DNA from: Alopecurus myosuroides
Taxonomy: Eukaryota; Streptophyta; Magnoliopsida; Poales; Poaceae
Assembly (NCBI GenBank): GCA_028641055.1
Contig: CM054062.1
Location: 27,710,808-27,774,807, forward strand
DNA: 64,000 bases
Direction of reading: 5' to 3'
Shown here: in pieces, positions 32,586 to 44,779 of the stretch
Position numbering within the stretch: position 1 is the stretch's first letter
Layout of the letters: every line of letters begins with the position of its first letter
Notes under the pieces: generated by a model
The model's database searches: none
The model's input: only the letters and a program-made list of their open reading frames with translations
Told to the model about the DNA's origin: nothing
Position numbers and translations under genes: made by a program

Positions 32586-34914
32586 TTAGGCGTAGAAGCG
32601 ACATAGTTGTGAGACATTCCACGAGTTCTTGTAGAAGTTGTCCGTCTTCTTGTCCTTGAGTTTATACGCATCATTTCCGAGTACCTCCCCTATCACGTAG
32701 GGTCCTTCCCATGGAGATGTCAGCTTGTCGTGGCTCTCTTGCTTCTGTCGCAACACCATATCTCCAACGTCAAAAGTTTTGTTGCGTACTCGATGAGCGT
32801 GGTAGTTACTCATGCCTTACTAATATGCCACTGATAGTGTGAGTACTATGTCCCAAGCCTCGTCTACCAGGTCAACAACATCTCTGAGTGCTCTGTTTGA
32901 GTCGTTCTCCCTGTAGGCAGAGACTAGAGGGGCATTGTGCCGTATCTCTGCTGGCAGCACTGCGTCTGCTCCGTGAACAAGAAAAAATGATGTATACTCT
33001 GTTGATCTTCTGGGCGTGGTTCTCAAAATCCAAAGTACTGAGGGAAGCTCCTCTGCCCATGCTCCAATGGCTCATTTGAGTGGTGTGAGAAGGCGTTTCT
33101 TGAGTCCGTTTGTGATTAATCCATTCGATCGCTCCACCTGCCCTTTGGTTTGTGGGTGCGATACTGATGCATAGTTGATGTTGATTCCCAACTCTTTATA
33201 GTAGTCTTGGAACTCGGTTGTTGTGAAGTTGGTGACATTGTCTATGATTATACTGTGTGGGACCCCCAAACCTGTGAACGATAGACCTTTTGAATTTTAC
33301 TGTTGACTCTGTATTTTGGGATGTTACGGGCATAGCTTTGATCCACTTGGTGAATTTATCGAATGCTACCGACAACCTGGTATACCCTCCGTTGCACGAT
33401 CGACAAAGTGGACCTATACGTCCAAAACGTATCTACTTTTCCAAACACTTTTTCTGTTGTTTTCCTCTAAACTTGTGAGTTTTGAATACAACTAACATGG
33501 ACTAACGTTGTTTTTAGTAGAATTGCCCTGGTGTCTTGTTTTTGTGTAGAAAATCAACTTTCAGTAAATTTCCCATAAAAGATCCCAATGTTCCTATTTT
33601 ACCCAAAGACCCCCCGAGCCAAAAGACGAGACGGATAGGGGCCACGAGGGGCCCACACCACCTAGCGGCGCGCCCCCCTAGGCCGCGCCACCACATGGTG
33701 TGGCCGCCTCGGGCACTCCCACGGGCTCCCCTTTTGACTACATATACCACTTGACCTAAAAACCCGAGGGGGTTCGTCATATTCCAAAGAAAAACACTAG
33801 AGCGCCGCCGCCACCTCGAAACCCAATTCGGGGATCAGAAGTTCCTGTTCTGGCACCCTGCCGGGACGGGGATTCGGAGGAGATCATCTCCATCGTCATT
33901 GCCACCACCTCTCTATCAACCATCCGTGATTCCCCCATCCATGTGTGAGTAATCCCCACTATAGGCTGAGAGGGATGATAGGGATTGGATGAGATCATTC
34001 ATGTAATAATGCCAGATTGTTAGGGCATGGTGCCAAGTATCCGTTGTTAGTGCTATCTATCGTTTTGGCAACTTATTATCGTTAATGCTTGTCACTAGGG
34101 CCCGAGTGCCATGATCTCAGATTTGAACATGTTATTGATTCATGAGGATAATTATGTTTTTGATCATACCTGAAAGTTGTTTACACGTATCATTGTCCGA
34201 AACCCGAGGCCCCAAAGTGACAGTAATTGGGAAAACCAGAGGGGATGGATGTGATGTGAGGATCATGTGTGTTCACGGAGTGTTAATGCTTTTGCTCCGG
34301 CGCTTTATTAAAATGAGCACCTTAATTACGAGTAGTTTCCCTTGAGGCCGTGTTGCAAACGGGCTGGTAGGACAGAAGATGTTGTGCAAGTTTCTCATTG
34401 CGAGAACATACGACTAAATATGGAACACATGCCTATGGTTACCTAGTACTTGGATTATTTGTTATTATTTATCTGCAATTGCCCATGTTTTTATTATTGT
34501 ATGAACTATCTTATCCATGTAACGCCCGTTCATTCATCCCTATGCATACAGTATTTTAATCCTGCTGTTTCCCACAATTGCTACCGCTGTTTCTATTTTA
34601 TTCATACTGTTATTTTACTATTGCTACTACTATAAAATTGTTGCTACTGATAGACTGTTGCGAGCAATTCTACTTCCAGGTGCAGCTGAATTGACAACTC
34701 ATCTGTTAAGGCTTATAAATATTGTTTGGCTTCCCTTGTGTCGAATCAATAAATTTGGTTTTTACTTCCCTCGAAGACAGTTGCGATCCCCTATACTTGT
34801 GAGTCATCATGGACCGACTATTTCGAGTCCCCACTGCGCAAAGGTCCATGCGAGTGGTATCATGTGGAGTTCAGTGGCAGGAACAGTGGGTCTTGTTGCA
34901 AACATCTGGCATGC
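32586..34914 (-). pseudogene. Integrase fragments of element 3, split by a solo LTR
   Basis: Right of the solo LTR, 34914-34815 encodes PATELHMIPLAWTFAQWGLE and the beginning of the first catalytic block. Left of it, 33413-32586 continues with GGYTRLSVAFDKFTKW, then IIIDNVTNF (second catalytic D), HPQTKGQVERSNG (catalytic E), RTTPRRSTEY and the C-terminal FDVGDMVLRQ, PWEGPYVI and SQLCRFYA up to the stop near 32588. Stops and frameshifts lie between these pieces. The order matches the element 2 integrase. Confidence 0.85.
33414..34809 (+). mobile_element. Solo LTR of an Athila/Sabrina-like element inside the element 3 integrase
   Basis: The 1.4-kb insert starts (C)TATACGTCCAAAACGTATC, a decayed form of the TGATACGT start of LTRs C, D and E, and ends GTCATCA. 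The 5-bp sequence tggac lies on both sides (33409-33413 and 34810-34814). No gag, primer-binding site or second LTR is present, so this is best read as a solo LTR left by LTR-LTR recombination. The integrase reads on directly across the two flanks. Confidence 0.8.
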
Positions 34915-36489
34915 TGATGCGCGTGTAACACACGTTCTTTGGGAGACCCCAAGAGGAATGTATGAAGAGCACAGTAGCAAGTTTCCCTCAGAAATAAACC
35001 AAGGTTGAATCAACCAGTAGGAGAAAGAAGCAACTTCTGAAGGTTGATGCATCTGAGATGGCAGGACGCACTACCGGTTCAGCAGCAACGTGGAACCTAC
35101 ACAACACAATCAATTCACTTTGCCCCAACGAAGCAGTGAGGTTGTCCGGTTTTGCTGAACACAAAGAGGTTAAACGTATGGTGTGGAAAATAGTACGAGA
35201 ACAATATGAAAACAGCAGTAGCAGTGTGAAAACAGTGGAAGCAGTGGTTGTATTATCAGAATGAGAAAATGGACCGGGGTCCACAATTCACTAGAGGTGT
35301 CTCTACATAAAAGATAGCTACCATGCGGGGTGAACAAATTACAGCTGGGCAATTGATAGATAATGAAACATGCATGACATGATGATTACTATGAGATTCA
35401 TGCGGGCATTACAACAAGATACATAGATCGTCATCCAACTGCATCTATGACTAATAATCCACCCTCCGAATATCATCCGAACAAACGTTGGGTATTAAGT
35501 TGCAAGCAACAGATTATCGTAGTATTCAAAGTGTGTAATTTAAACAAAGTAAACATCGTTATTTCCTCCCTAATGGCAACAACACATCCTCCATCCGTCA
35601 CGTTTGTCACTCGAGCACATATGCAAAGGAGGCATGAGCCCACTATCGAGCACAAATACTCCCTCTTGGAGTCACTAGCATCTACTTGGCCAGAGCATCT
35701 ACTAACAACGGAGAGCATGCAAGATCATAAATAACATACACATGAAGATGACATGATAGATTGACAGTCAAAAGACATATCATTCAAATATCATCGGATA
35801 CCAGCAAACACAACATGTAGCATTACAATAAGATGATCTCGATCATGTGAGGCAGCTCACGAGATCTAAACATGAGGCATAAAGAGGAGAGGACAACCAT
35901 CTAGCTACTGCTATGGACCCGTAGTCCAAGGATGAACTACTCACACATCACTCCGGAGGCGGGCATGGTGGTGTAGACCCCTCCAGTGAGGATTTTCCCT
36001 CCCGGCAGGGTGCAGGGGAGAACTCCAGAACCCTCCCGATCTCGGGTTGACGATGACGGCAATCTCGGGTGTTTTTCGTGGAAAAGTGGTATATTTTTAG
36101 GGTTCACGCATCGGGGGGGATTATATAGGCGAAAGGGCGATGGTGGTGGGCGCCCGAGGGGCCCACACCAGCCCCAGGCGCGGCCAGGGGGCGCCTCCCT
36201 ATGGTGTGGCCCCCCCTGTGGCGCCCCTCCGGGTCTCTTTGGGACTCCGTGGAACCTTCGGGAATTCTAAGACTTCCGGGTTTCAAATTTCCGATTCCGA
36301 GAATATTTGTAGAACAACTTTTCTAAAACTAAAAACAGAAGAAAACATGAGCTGGCTCTGTGGCATCTTGTCAATATGTCAGTCCGGGGAAATCGATAAA
36401 AATGACATAAAGTGTAAGGGAAACATGTAGCATATGACATGAAAACAACATGGAACATCAGAAATTAAGGATACGTTTATGACGTATCA
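34915..36489 (-). repeat. 3' LTR of element C (1575 bp)
   Basis: On the minus strand it starts TGATACGTCATAAACG and ends GCGCATCA. The adjoining AAGCTTGGGGATGT (36503-36490) is the probable polypurine tract. Small frames in it have no known motif and recur in the other LTRs of the family. Confidence 0.9.
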
Positions 36490-39095
36490 ACATCCCCAAG
36501 CTTAGTTCCTACTCGTCCTCGAGTAGGTAAACGATAAAAAAAATACATAATTTCTGAGGTGACATGCTACCAACATAAACTTAATCATCTAAATTGTAAA
36601 AGCATAAGCATAGCTGAGATCATGGAACTTTAACACAAGCATGATAAATATAATTCTAACAATAAAACATAGTAATCACTTTGCATCATGAAAAGTAACA
36701 CAAACAAAATATCATGAATAATAATGCACTCGAAAGCTATACGTTTGTTTCAGGCATAGAGATAACATAGCAAAGTGATATTTCGCTTGTCCTTAAGAGT
36801 GGGGAAAAACATAAATGCTAGGACACCTTCAAAGTTTAAGAGGAAGACTAGAACAAATAATTTGAGAACAAACAATAACACATCATGAATCAATTAATAA
36901 TGTTTCTGGGACAAATGCACATTAAAATCAGAATGGCAACCATGCTCTCTCAACTGTGCATAAAGTTAGAAGATGGAGACTCAACATAAAAGTAAAAGAA
37001 AGGCCCTTCGGAGAGGTAAGCATGGATCACTCATGTGCTAGAGCTTTTATTTTGTTAAACAGAGGCATTGAAAACTTTTTTTAGAGAGGTGTATGCTTAT
37101 GTCAACAAATAGTAAACAAAAAATACAGTACATCACAAGCCAACTAGACTTCACAAGAGCGGTTCCCATAGAAGGATGCATCTGGGTAGAAGGTCATCCC
37201 TCTTTCTCTTTTGTTTACACAATTATGCTTTGACTGATAAATCAGGGGTAAAAATAGTGAAGAGAATTTGTTGTATTACTTTGGGGCTGGGCACCCTCCT
37301 ACCAGCTCTTCTATCAATTGGATAAGCGGATGAAGCCACTAGTCCAGGGTGTGAAAGTCTAATCAACAAGTGAGATAAAGATTCTCTATTTACGTCCTCA
37401 TGAGCTATAATAGGGGCACAAAACAGGAGTAATTTTGAAGGTTTTAAAGGTAACACATGAACAGTTTACTCTGGAGTGGCAGTTAAATACCACATGTAGG
37501 TAGGTATGGTGGACACATTTGGCAAACTTTGGTCTTTTTTTTGGAGTTGGATGCACGAGTAGAGCTCATACTCAGTACAGGTGGAGGCTAGCAAAAGACT
37601 GGGAGCGACAAATCAAGAGAGCAATAATGACCATAATCATGTATAGCGACAAAAACATCATTAATAAAAGCATAAGTGGTACTACAAGTTCAAAAACTAA
37701 ATGATCATAGAGGCTATAAGTGACTGTTTTGTAGTCATAAACATGGTGTGAGCATGCGCCAAGTCAACCAAATAAAACATTCAAAGGAGAACACCACAAA
37801 TTTATGCTTCAATATGACAAGAACAACTCATGATTCTTTCAAAGGCACATTGAACACTCTCAGCTATTTGAGACAAATCATGCTACAAAATAACTACTAG
37901 GATTTATAATTAAAATAACATCTAGCATGACATGGAAAAGTCTAGCCACGGTCTATACAGGCTTCTAATTGCACCGTTATAAGCACGAAAAATGTACTAC
38001 TGCTTTCCAACACCAAGCATTTCATACTAAACAAAAATTCTCCAAGAGATGCAGAAATGAAACAAGAGAGTACTAACACAACTCTACTAAAACTAACATC
38101 TCTGAATAAGAGATGCAAGAAAAACATGAGCTAAACAGGAATTTTGCAGCTTCTTGAAGAAAAACTAAGAATACGAGCATAACGAGTATTCAAATGAAAA
38201 GGCGGAGTGTGTCTCTCTCCCACACAAAGAATTCTAGGTTCCAACTATATTATTGCAGCAAGTAAAACAAAAGAAAACAAAGAAAAACAAAACAAAAACA
38301 AACAGACGCCCCAAGTAAACTTCATATGATATGACTGAATAAAAATATAGTATCACAAGAAGTGACCTGATAAGTTGTTGATGAAGAAGGGGATGCCTTG
38401 GGCATCCCCAAGCTTAGATGCTTGAGTCTTCTTAGAATTTTCTGGGATGAACCACGGGGGCATCCCCAAGCTTTTACCTTGCGCTCTTCTTGATCACATC
38501 ATGTCACCCTCTTCTCTTGACCCTTGAAAACTTCCTTCACACCACACTCAAAGTAATTCACATTAGAGCGTTACTGCAACAATACAAAATCCATGGGTTC
38601 TTCATGGGCACAAGATCAGTTGATACTATTCAACATTTGCTACAGCCACTGATGTTTCGTGAAGCAATGAAATCCACTTGACATTGTAAAAGAGCAAATG
38701 CAAGAAAAATGGCAGAATCTGCCAAAACCAGAACAGTCTTAAAGATGAATTTTTTTCAGGGTACTTATGTTGCTCAGATCGAAAAACATAAAGAACGAAA
38801 AAGTTTGAGAATTAGCTTAGGAATAGGCACAAATTGTTTTAGGTCATTTTGATCTTTCTGGAATTTATACGATTTTTACGGTGGACAGCAGAAATCCGTT
38901 ACCTGCGCAGAAATCCAAAACCAACTCCAACTTTCGCTAGAAACTTTACTTTGCACAACTAAAACATGAAAATAAAGATACAAAAGAGTTACTAAAGAAG
39001 TAAACAACCCTTTGACTCAAAGAAAACAGAGAATAACAAAGCAAAAATAAGCATGGGTTATTTCCCAAGAAGTGCTTTTCTTTAACGCCTTTTAG
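36490..39095. other. Non-coding internal DNA of element C with repeated PPT-like motifs
   Basis: I see no gene. The motif GCATCCCCAAGCTT, complement of the polypurine-like AAGCTTGGGGATGC, occurs at 38402-38415 and 38460-38473 and in a near form next to the LTR (36490-36503). The boundary near 39060-39105 carries the family-wide block with CTTTTCTTTAACGCC and TAGCTAGGC that also follows the coding parts of D and E. Confidence 0.7.
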
Positions 39096-40444
39096 CTAGG
39101 CCCAGAAAAATGAAATCAAGTAGATGCTCACATAAGAAATATGAATTAAGAAAAACAGAGCATCAAGAAGCAAGTATAAAACAAATTTAAGTCTAACCCA
39201 CTTCCTATGCATAGGCATCTTGTAAATAAATAAATTAAAGAAGCTCAAACTAGAAATCATGGTTAGGTAGAAAAAGAGCAATTTCAAAACTTTCAATAAA
39301 AAGAGAGGTGTTTTAGTAACATGAAAATTCCTACAAACATATTTTACTCTCTCATAATAGTTTTTAGTAGTATCATGAACAAACTCAACAACATAATTAT
39401 CACATAAACCATGTTTGTCATGGTCTAAAAGCACACAATTCATATCAAGCTCAAAAACAGTGGGACCAAAATTTAAAATCAGCTCCTCTTTTTCCCTACT
39501 TTTAGCAATATTAAAACAAGATGATTGATCACTCATAAAAGGTATAGGACACATTATAGCAATCCTATTTTCAGTAGAAATATAATTTATAGCATCAAGT
39601 AACATAGGACCGTCATCTAGAGCATTATCATATAAATTTTCTAAACAAACTTCCTCATTATCATGCATATCAATAGTTGGAATAAACAGAGGATTATCAT
39701 AGGATTTATCAAAGTAGCAAGGATTATCATAAATAACAGTAGAAATGTCATTCTCACAAGTTTCATTCATAGTAGTATCAATGTCACAAGTATAGCAAGT
39801 ATCAATTTCATCCAAAAGGGATATTTCAAAAGAATCAATAGGATCATCACTTTCATCAAATAAAGTATGAGTTAAAGAGTTACTCTGATTGGAAGGTAGA
39901 CATGGGTAACTAATCCATTCTTTCTCATCTTGATCATCACTCTCCTCCTCTTTTTCATCCAATGAGCTTCCAGATTCAGCAATTTCTTCTTCGATAGGTT
40001 CCTGCAAGGCATTTGTCTCTCCCTTTGGGGGAGAGCATATATTAAGATATTTAAGTATGTAGTAATTACAATCCTTGTAATTATCAAAGAAATATTCAAG
40101 TATAGTAGAATCTCGTATTTATAAGGTGCATCATCAATACTTTCAAGAGAATAGGCAATTTCGAATGTACCCTTCCAAGCAATAAATTCCTCAATTTGTT
40201 CCACATCATAAAAGTCATAATTTCCCTTAACATAAGAAGATATGGTAACATTATCATTATACTCACATTTAAAAGGGAGGTGTTTATACCTCCTACAGTA
40301 GCAAGATTTATCAAATCAATAAGTAACATTATAAATAGAGCACAAGTTTTTAGCATAGTCATGCAATTTATTAATTTGCTCCCATAAGTGTATTCCTTTT
40401 TGTGACAAGCGGTGTTCCTTATAATTTTTTTGTTGTTCATACAT
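39096..40444 (-). pseudogene. Unidentified ORF of element C: acidic domain plus hydrophobic C-terminus, broken
   Basis: The frame begins at ATG 40444 (MYEQQKNYKEHRLSQKG), has a TGA after CSIYNVTY, and shifts frame near 40105. The last part is open from about 40007 to the stop at 39096 (303 codons). It starts acidic (EEEIAESGSSLDEKEEESDD), continues Asp/Asn/Cys-rich, and ends with about 70 strongly hydrophobic residues (LLFFYLTMISSLSFF, VLYLLLDALFFLIHIS) that could be two or three membrane segments. I do not recognise a domain. Athila-lineage elements may carry an envelope-like gene with membrane segments, so that is one possibility, unproven. The frame is damaged and probably not expressed as one protein. 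Confidence 0.6.
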
Positions 40445-40558
40445 GAACCCACCTTGCCAATAAGATCTAGTTTCAAATACATCCAAGTAACAAGCAAAAC
40501 AATAACAAAGTAAAAGATGATTGGAGGTGAGAGACTCCCCTTGCAGAAATTCTCTTCC

Positions 40559-41749
40559 TCCCCGGCAACGGCACCAGAAATTGGCTTGATGCACATGTAA
40601 CACACGTTCATTGGGAGACCCCAAGAGGAAGGTATGAAGAGCACAGTAGAAAGTTTCCCTCAGAAAGAAACCAAGGTTGAATCAACCAGTAGGAGAAAGA
40701 AGCAACTTCCAAAGGTTGATGCAGCTGAGATGGCAGGGTGCACTACCGGTTCAGCAGCAACGTGGAACCTACACAACACAATCAATTCACTTTACCCCAA
40801 CGAAGCAGTGAGGTTGTCAATCTCACCGGTTTTGCTGAACACAAAGAGGTTAAACATATGGTGTGGAAAATAGTATGAGAACAGTATGAAAACAGCAGTA
40901 GCAGTGTGAAAATAGTGGAAGAAATGGTTGTATTATCAGAATGCGAAAATGGACCGGGGTCCACAGTTCACTAGTGGTGTCTCTCCATAAAAGATAGCTA
41001 ACATGTGTGGTGAACAAATTACAGCTGGGTAATTGATAGATAATGAAACATGCATGACATGATGATTACTATGAGATTCATGCGGGCATTACAACAAGAT
41101 AAAAAGATCGTCATCCAACTGCATCTATGACTAATAATCCACCCTCCGATTATCATCCAAACAAACGTTGGGTATTAAGTTGCAAGCAACAGATTATCGC
41201 AGTAAGCAAAGTGTGTAATGTAAACAATGTAAACAAAGTAAACATCATTGTTTTCTCCCTAATGGCGACATCACATCCTGCATCCATCACATTTCTGTCA
41301 CTCGAGCACCAATGCAAAGGAGGCATGAACCCACTATCGAGCATAAATACTCCCTCTTGGAGTCACTAGCATCTACTTGGCCAGAGCATCTACTAACAAC
41401 GCAGAGCATGCAAGATCATAAATAACATACAAATGAAGACAACATGATAGATTGATAATCAAAAGACATAGCATTAAAATATTATCGGATCCCAGCAAAC
41501 ACAACATGTAGCATTACAATAAGATGATCTCGATCATGTGAGGCAGCTCACGAGATCTAAACATGATGCATAAAGAGGAGAGGACAACCATCTAGCTACT
41601 GCTATGGACCTAGTCCAAGGATGAACTACTCACTCATCACTCCGGAGGCGGGCATGGTGGTGTAGACCCCTCCGACGATGATTTCCCCCAGTAGGGTGCC
41701 AGGGAGAACTTCAGAACCCTCCCGATCTCGGGTTGACGATGACGGTGGC
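40559..41749 (-). repeat. 5' LTR (truncated) and primer-binding site of element C
   Basis: 40587-41749 matches the element C 3' LTR from its U5 end inward and stops about 400 bp short of the TGATACG end, exactly where LTR D begins. Ten bases beyond the LTR, the minus strand reads TGGTGCCGTTGCCGGGGA (40576-40559), a primer-binding site with one change from the TGGCGCCGTTGCCGGGGA seen in element D. Confidence 0.85.
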
Positions 41750-43350
41750 TGATACGTCTCCAATGTATCTATAATTTCTGATGCTCCATGATGATATTAT
41801 GCCAATTGCTACATGTTTTCTGCCTTCTTTATGTCATTTTTACACGTTTTCTGGGACTAACCTATTAACAAGATGCCAAGTGCCAGTTCCCTCTTTTCTG
41901 CAGTTTTTTATTTCAGAAAAGTTGTTCTGCAAATATTCTCGGAATTGGACCCCACAAAACCCTAAGTTCCTATTTTCCCCGGAAGTATCTAGAAGAACAA
42001 AGAGGAGATGAAGAGGGGCATCAGGGGGCCCACACCATGGGGTGGCGCGCCCTCCCTTGGCCGCGCCAGGGGGTGGTGTGACCCCCCAGGGCTCCACTGT
42101 CTCTTCCCTTTCGCCTATTTATTCCCCCGGATGGAAAACCCTAAATACCTGATCAAATATCTCTGAAAAGTTCCACAGCCGCCGTCACAGTCAACCATAG
42201 ATTAGGGGGTTCTGAAGCTGTCTCTGGCACCCTGCCGGAGAGGAAATCATCACCGGAGGCCTCTCCATCACCATGCCTGCCTCCAGAGTGATGCGTGAGT
42301 AGTTCATCCTTGGACTGCGGGTCCATAGTAGTAGCTAGATGGTTGTCTTCTCCTCATATGCCTCCATGTTTAGATCTCGTGAGCTGCCTAACATGATCGA
42401 GATTGACCTTATGTAACTCTATGTGCTATGTTTGCTGGGATCCGATGAATATTGAACTTATGCCTAGTTGATTATACTCTTTATTGCATATGTTATTTGT
42501 GATCTTGCATGCTTTCCGTTGCTAGTGGTTGCTCTGGCCAAGTAGTTGCTAGTGACTCCAAGAGGGAGTATTTATGCTCGATAGTGGGTTCATGCCTCCT
42601 TTTCGCCTTGCTCGAGTGACAGAAACGTGAAGGGGGAGGATGTGTTGTTTCCACTAGGGAGAAAACAGCGGTGAGAGTACCCGCGTGTATAATCATTTCT
42701 TACATTACACACTTTGTTTAATGCAGTTATCTGTTGCTTGCAACTTAATACCTAAGGGGGTTCGGTGGATTATTAGTCATAGACGCAGTTGGATTACGGT
42801 CTATGTATATTGTTGTAATGCCCCCACTAAATATCACAGTAGTCATCATGTCATGAATGTGCACTACGGTGCGACCTCTATTTTTCAATTGCCCAGCTGT
42901 AATTTGTTCACCCAGCATGCTATCTTTTATGGAGAGACACCACTAGTGAACCTGTAAACCCCGGTCCATTTTATTATACTGTTAAAACAAACCACCACAA
43001 TTTCCTGCTTTCTTTACTTACTGCAAGCATACATTATTTTCCACGCTATATGTCTAATCTTTGTTTTCAGCATGACCGGTGAGATTGACAACCTCACTCT
43101 ACCGTTGGGACAAAGTATTTTGGTTGTGTTGTGTGCAGGTTCCACGTTGTTGCTGACACCGGTGAGCCATCACCACCGTTAGTGGCATCAACCTTCCGAA
43201 TGTACTCTTTCTCCTACTGGATTGATAACCTTGGTTCTTAACTAAGGGGAAAACTCCTACCGCTATGCTCATCGCACCCTCCTCTTGGGGTATCCCAACG
43301 AGTGCAAGATCTGCACCATCAAGGACTTTTTCTGGCGCCGTTGCCGGGGA
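41750..43350 (+). repeat. 5' LTR and primer-binding site of element D
   Basis: The LTR is 1572 bp, from TGATACGTCTCC (41750) to CACCATCA (43321). After 11 bases comes TGGCGCCGTTGCCGGGGA (43333-43350), the primer-binding site common to grass Athila-like elements. The LTR is recognisably the inverted counterpart of LTRs A/B in element C (shared block around CACTATCGAGCA). Confidence 0.9.
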
Positions 43351-43512
43351 GAAGGAAGTCTTCTTGCAAGGGGAGTCTCTCACTCTCAACCTCTTTATTT
43401 TGCTTATTGTCTTGTTTTATTTTTGTCTTGTTTTGCTTATCTATATCAAAAACACAAAAAAATTAGTTTACTTTATAGCTATTATTTATTTTCTTGCTTT
43501 TATTTTGCTAAA

Positions 43513-44226
43513 ATGAGTATTCCTGAAGTAGAGGTTCGTTCTTTTAGGCAACAAGGGGGAGATAGTTTAAAAGATGCTTGGTATAGAATAAATGATGCTC
43601 ATAATAGGTGCACAAAAAAAAATTCTACCTTGATACTCCTGAGAAATTTTTATGTTGATATTTCTGGCTGGTATAGGACTGTGTTAGATAATCTTACAGG
43701 TGGAAATTTTCTAGGAACTCCTGCCGGAAGCATGCAATTTGATTGAAAGTTTAGTAGGAGCACCCCCCCTACAAGTGTTAAAACTGAGACCACTTTGGAG
43801 GATGTTATTAATAAACTAAACTCTTTGGATATGAACTTACCGATTTTCCTTGATAATGCTAGCAAAGTTAATGAATCAATAATTACTATTGATAAAAGAA
43901 TCACTCTAGAAGCTAGCAACACTCATGATGATCAAAATTTTAGGATTGGTAAATTAGAGGAGGCTACGGGAACTTTAAGCTCAACTTTTTCATCTCTTAA
44001 ATTCAAAAAGGAGAAAGCCTTTGAGGGAAAGGAGCAAAGATTCATGTATGTTCCCAAGATAACTAAACCTAAATCTCAATATGTGCTGAAAATTGCTAAA
44101 ACAATTAATGAAACTAAAAGTGACCTGCATGTTGAATCTTCAGAAACACCTAGAGTGCCTAATCCTGCAAATAATGATTTAGAGGAAGTTATTGATGTTG
44201 ATGCTTCTTCACTTGAAAATACTTGA
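43513..44226 (+). pseudogene. Shortened gag ORF of element D
   Basis: The frame starts at ATG 43513 (MSIPEVEVRSFRQQGGDSLK) and contains AWYRINDAHNRC and LLRNFYVDISGWYR, which correspond to the second half of an Athila-type gag core. The first half of gag is missing. A TGA at 43744-43746 interrupts the frame, which then continues to the stop at 44224-44226 with a Lys/Glu-rich tail (LEEVIDVDASSLENT). The product, if any, would be a defective capsid fragment. Confidence 0.75.
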
Positions 44227-44546
44227 GTTGCTTTCTATGCCTAGCTGAAAGGCGTTAAAGAAAAGTGCTATCGGGAGACAACCCGCTTTATATCGCTGTT
44301 TTCAACCTGTTTTCCTTTGTTTTCTTTCATGTTCTTCACACCTGGGTGTTGTATATTTCCTTAGCAACCCCGCTGTATTTTTTCTTTTGATTTTTTGTTG
44401 AGCCAAGTAAAGCCTCTAGTAGAAAGTTGAGGCTATATTTCGGATTTCTGCGCAGGAAACAGATTTCTGCTGTCCACTGTTTATTCCGTATAAAATCACA
44501 GAAAATTCAAAATGACCTGAGTTTTTTTGTGCGTAATCCTAGGCTA
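44227..44546. other. Element D post-gag non-coding DNA
   Basis: It contains the family block GGCGTTAAAGAAAAGTGC at about 44253 followed by ACAACCC. It then contains a stretch (GATTTCTGCGCAGG) that is also found, inverted, in element C near 38900. No gene is seen. Confidence 0.7.
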
Positions 44547-44779
44547 TCTTTATTATTAAGGTTACTGTGGCGGTGGTGTCACACTTCAACGAAATTACAG
44601 AAGGAATGCCACTGCACAACTAACTATCCCACTTCTAGGTAATTACGGAGAATATGCCACCGCCCTAAATTCTCTCCCATCTCTAACCTCACGTGGGAAA
44701 AAAACTTTCCATTGTCCGCTCTATCTTTATTTATTTTTACTATTTTCTTTGCTGTTAAAAATGCACTTGGTACGTTGTT

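Larger units (their letters stand above)
25975..34914 (-). mobile_element. Old Tat-lineage Gypsy element (element 3), truncated in pol
   Basis: From left to right it shows a 3' LTR (25975-26533), a decayed accessory gene on the plus strand (27519-31465), a 72-bp tandem array (31640-32420) and integrase remains on the minus strand (32586-34914). This is the same order as element 2. A solo LTR (33414-34809) sits inside the integrase. The element ends abruptly at 34914, where element C begins. Reverse transcriptase, gag and the 5' LTR are not in the window. It is much more decayed than element 2, so it is older. Confidence 0.85.
34915..41749 (-). mobile_element. Non-autonomous Athila/Sabrina-like LTR retrotransposon C
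   Basis: Two related LTRs (34915-36489 and 40587-41749, about 95 % alike over their first 250 bases by eye) enclose 4.1 kb. On the minus strand a primer-binding site, one decayed open frame (40444-39096), non-coding DNA and a purine-rich tract precede the 3' LTR. No gag, protease, reverse transcriptase or integrase is recognisable. The right LTR is cut at 41749 where element D starts. The left target site would be catgc (34910-34914) and its partner is lost. Confidence 0.85.

Noticed and set aside
43265..43516. Short hydrophobic plus-strand frame across the end of LTR D
   Set aside because: It crosses the LTR border and primer-binding site, is AT-biased, and has no counterpart in C or E.
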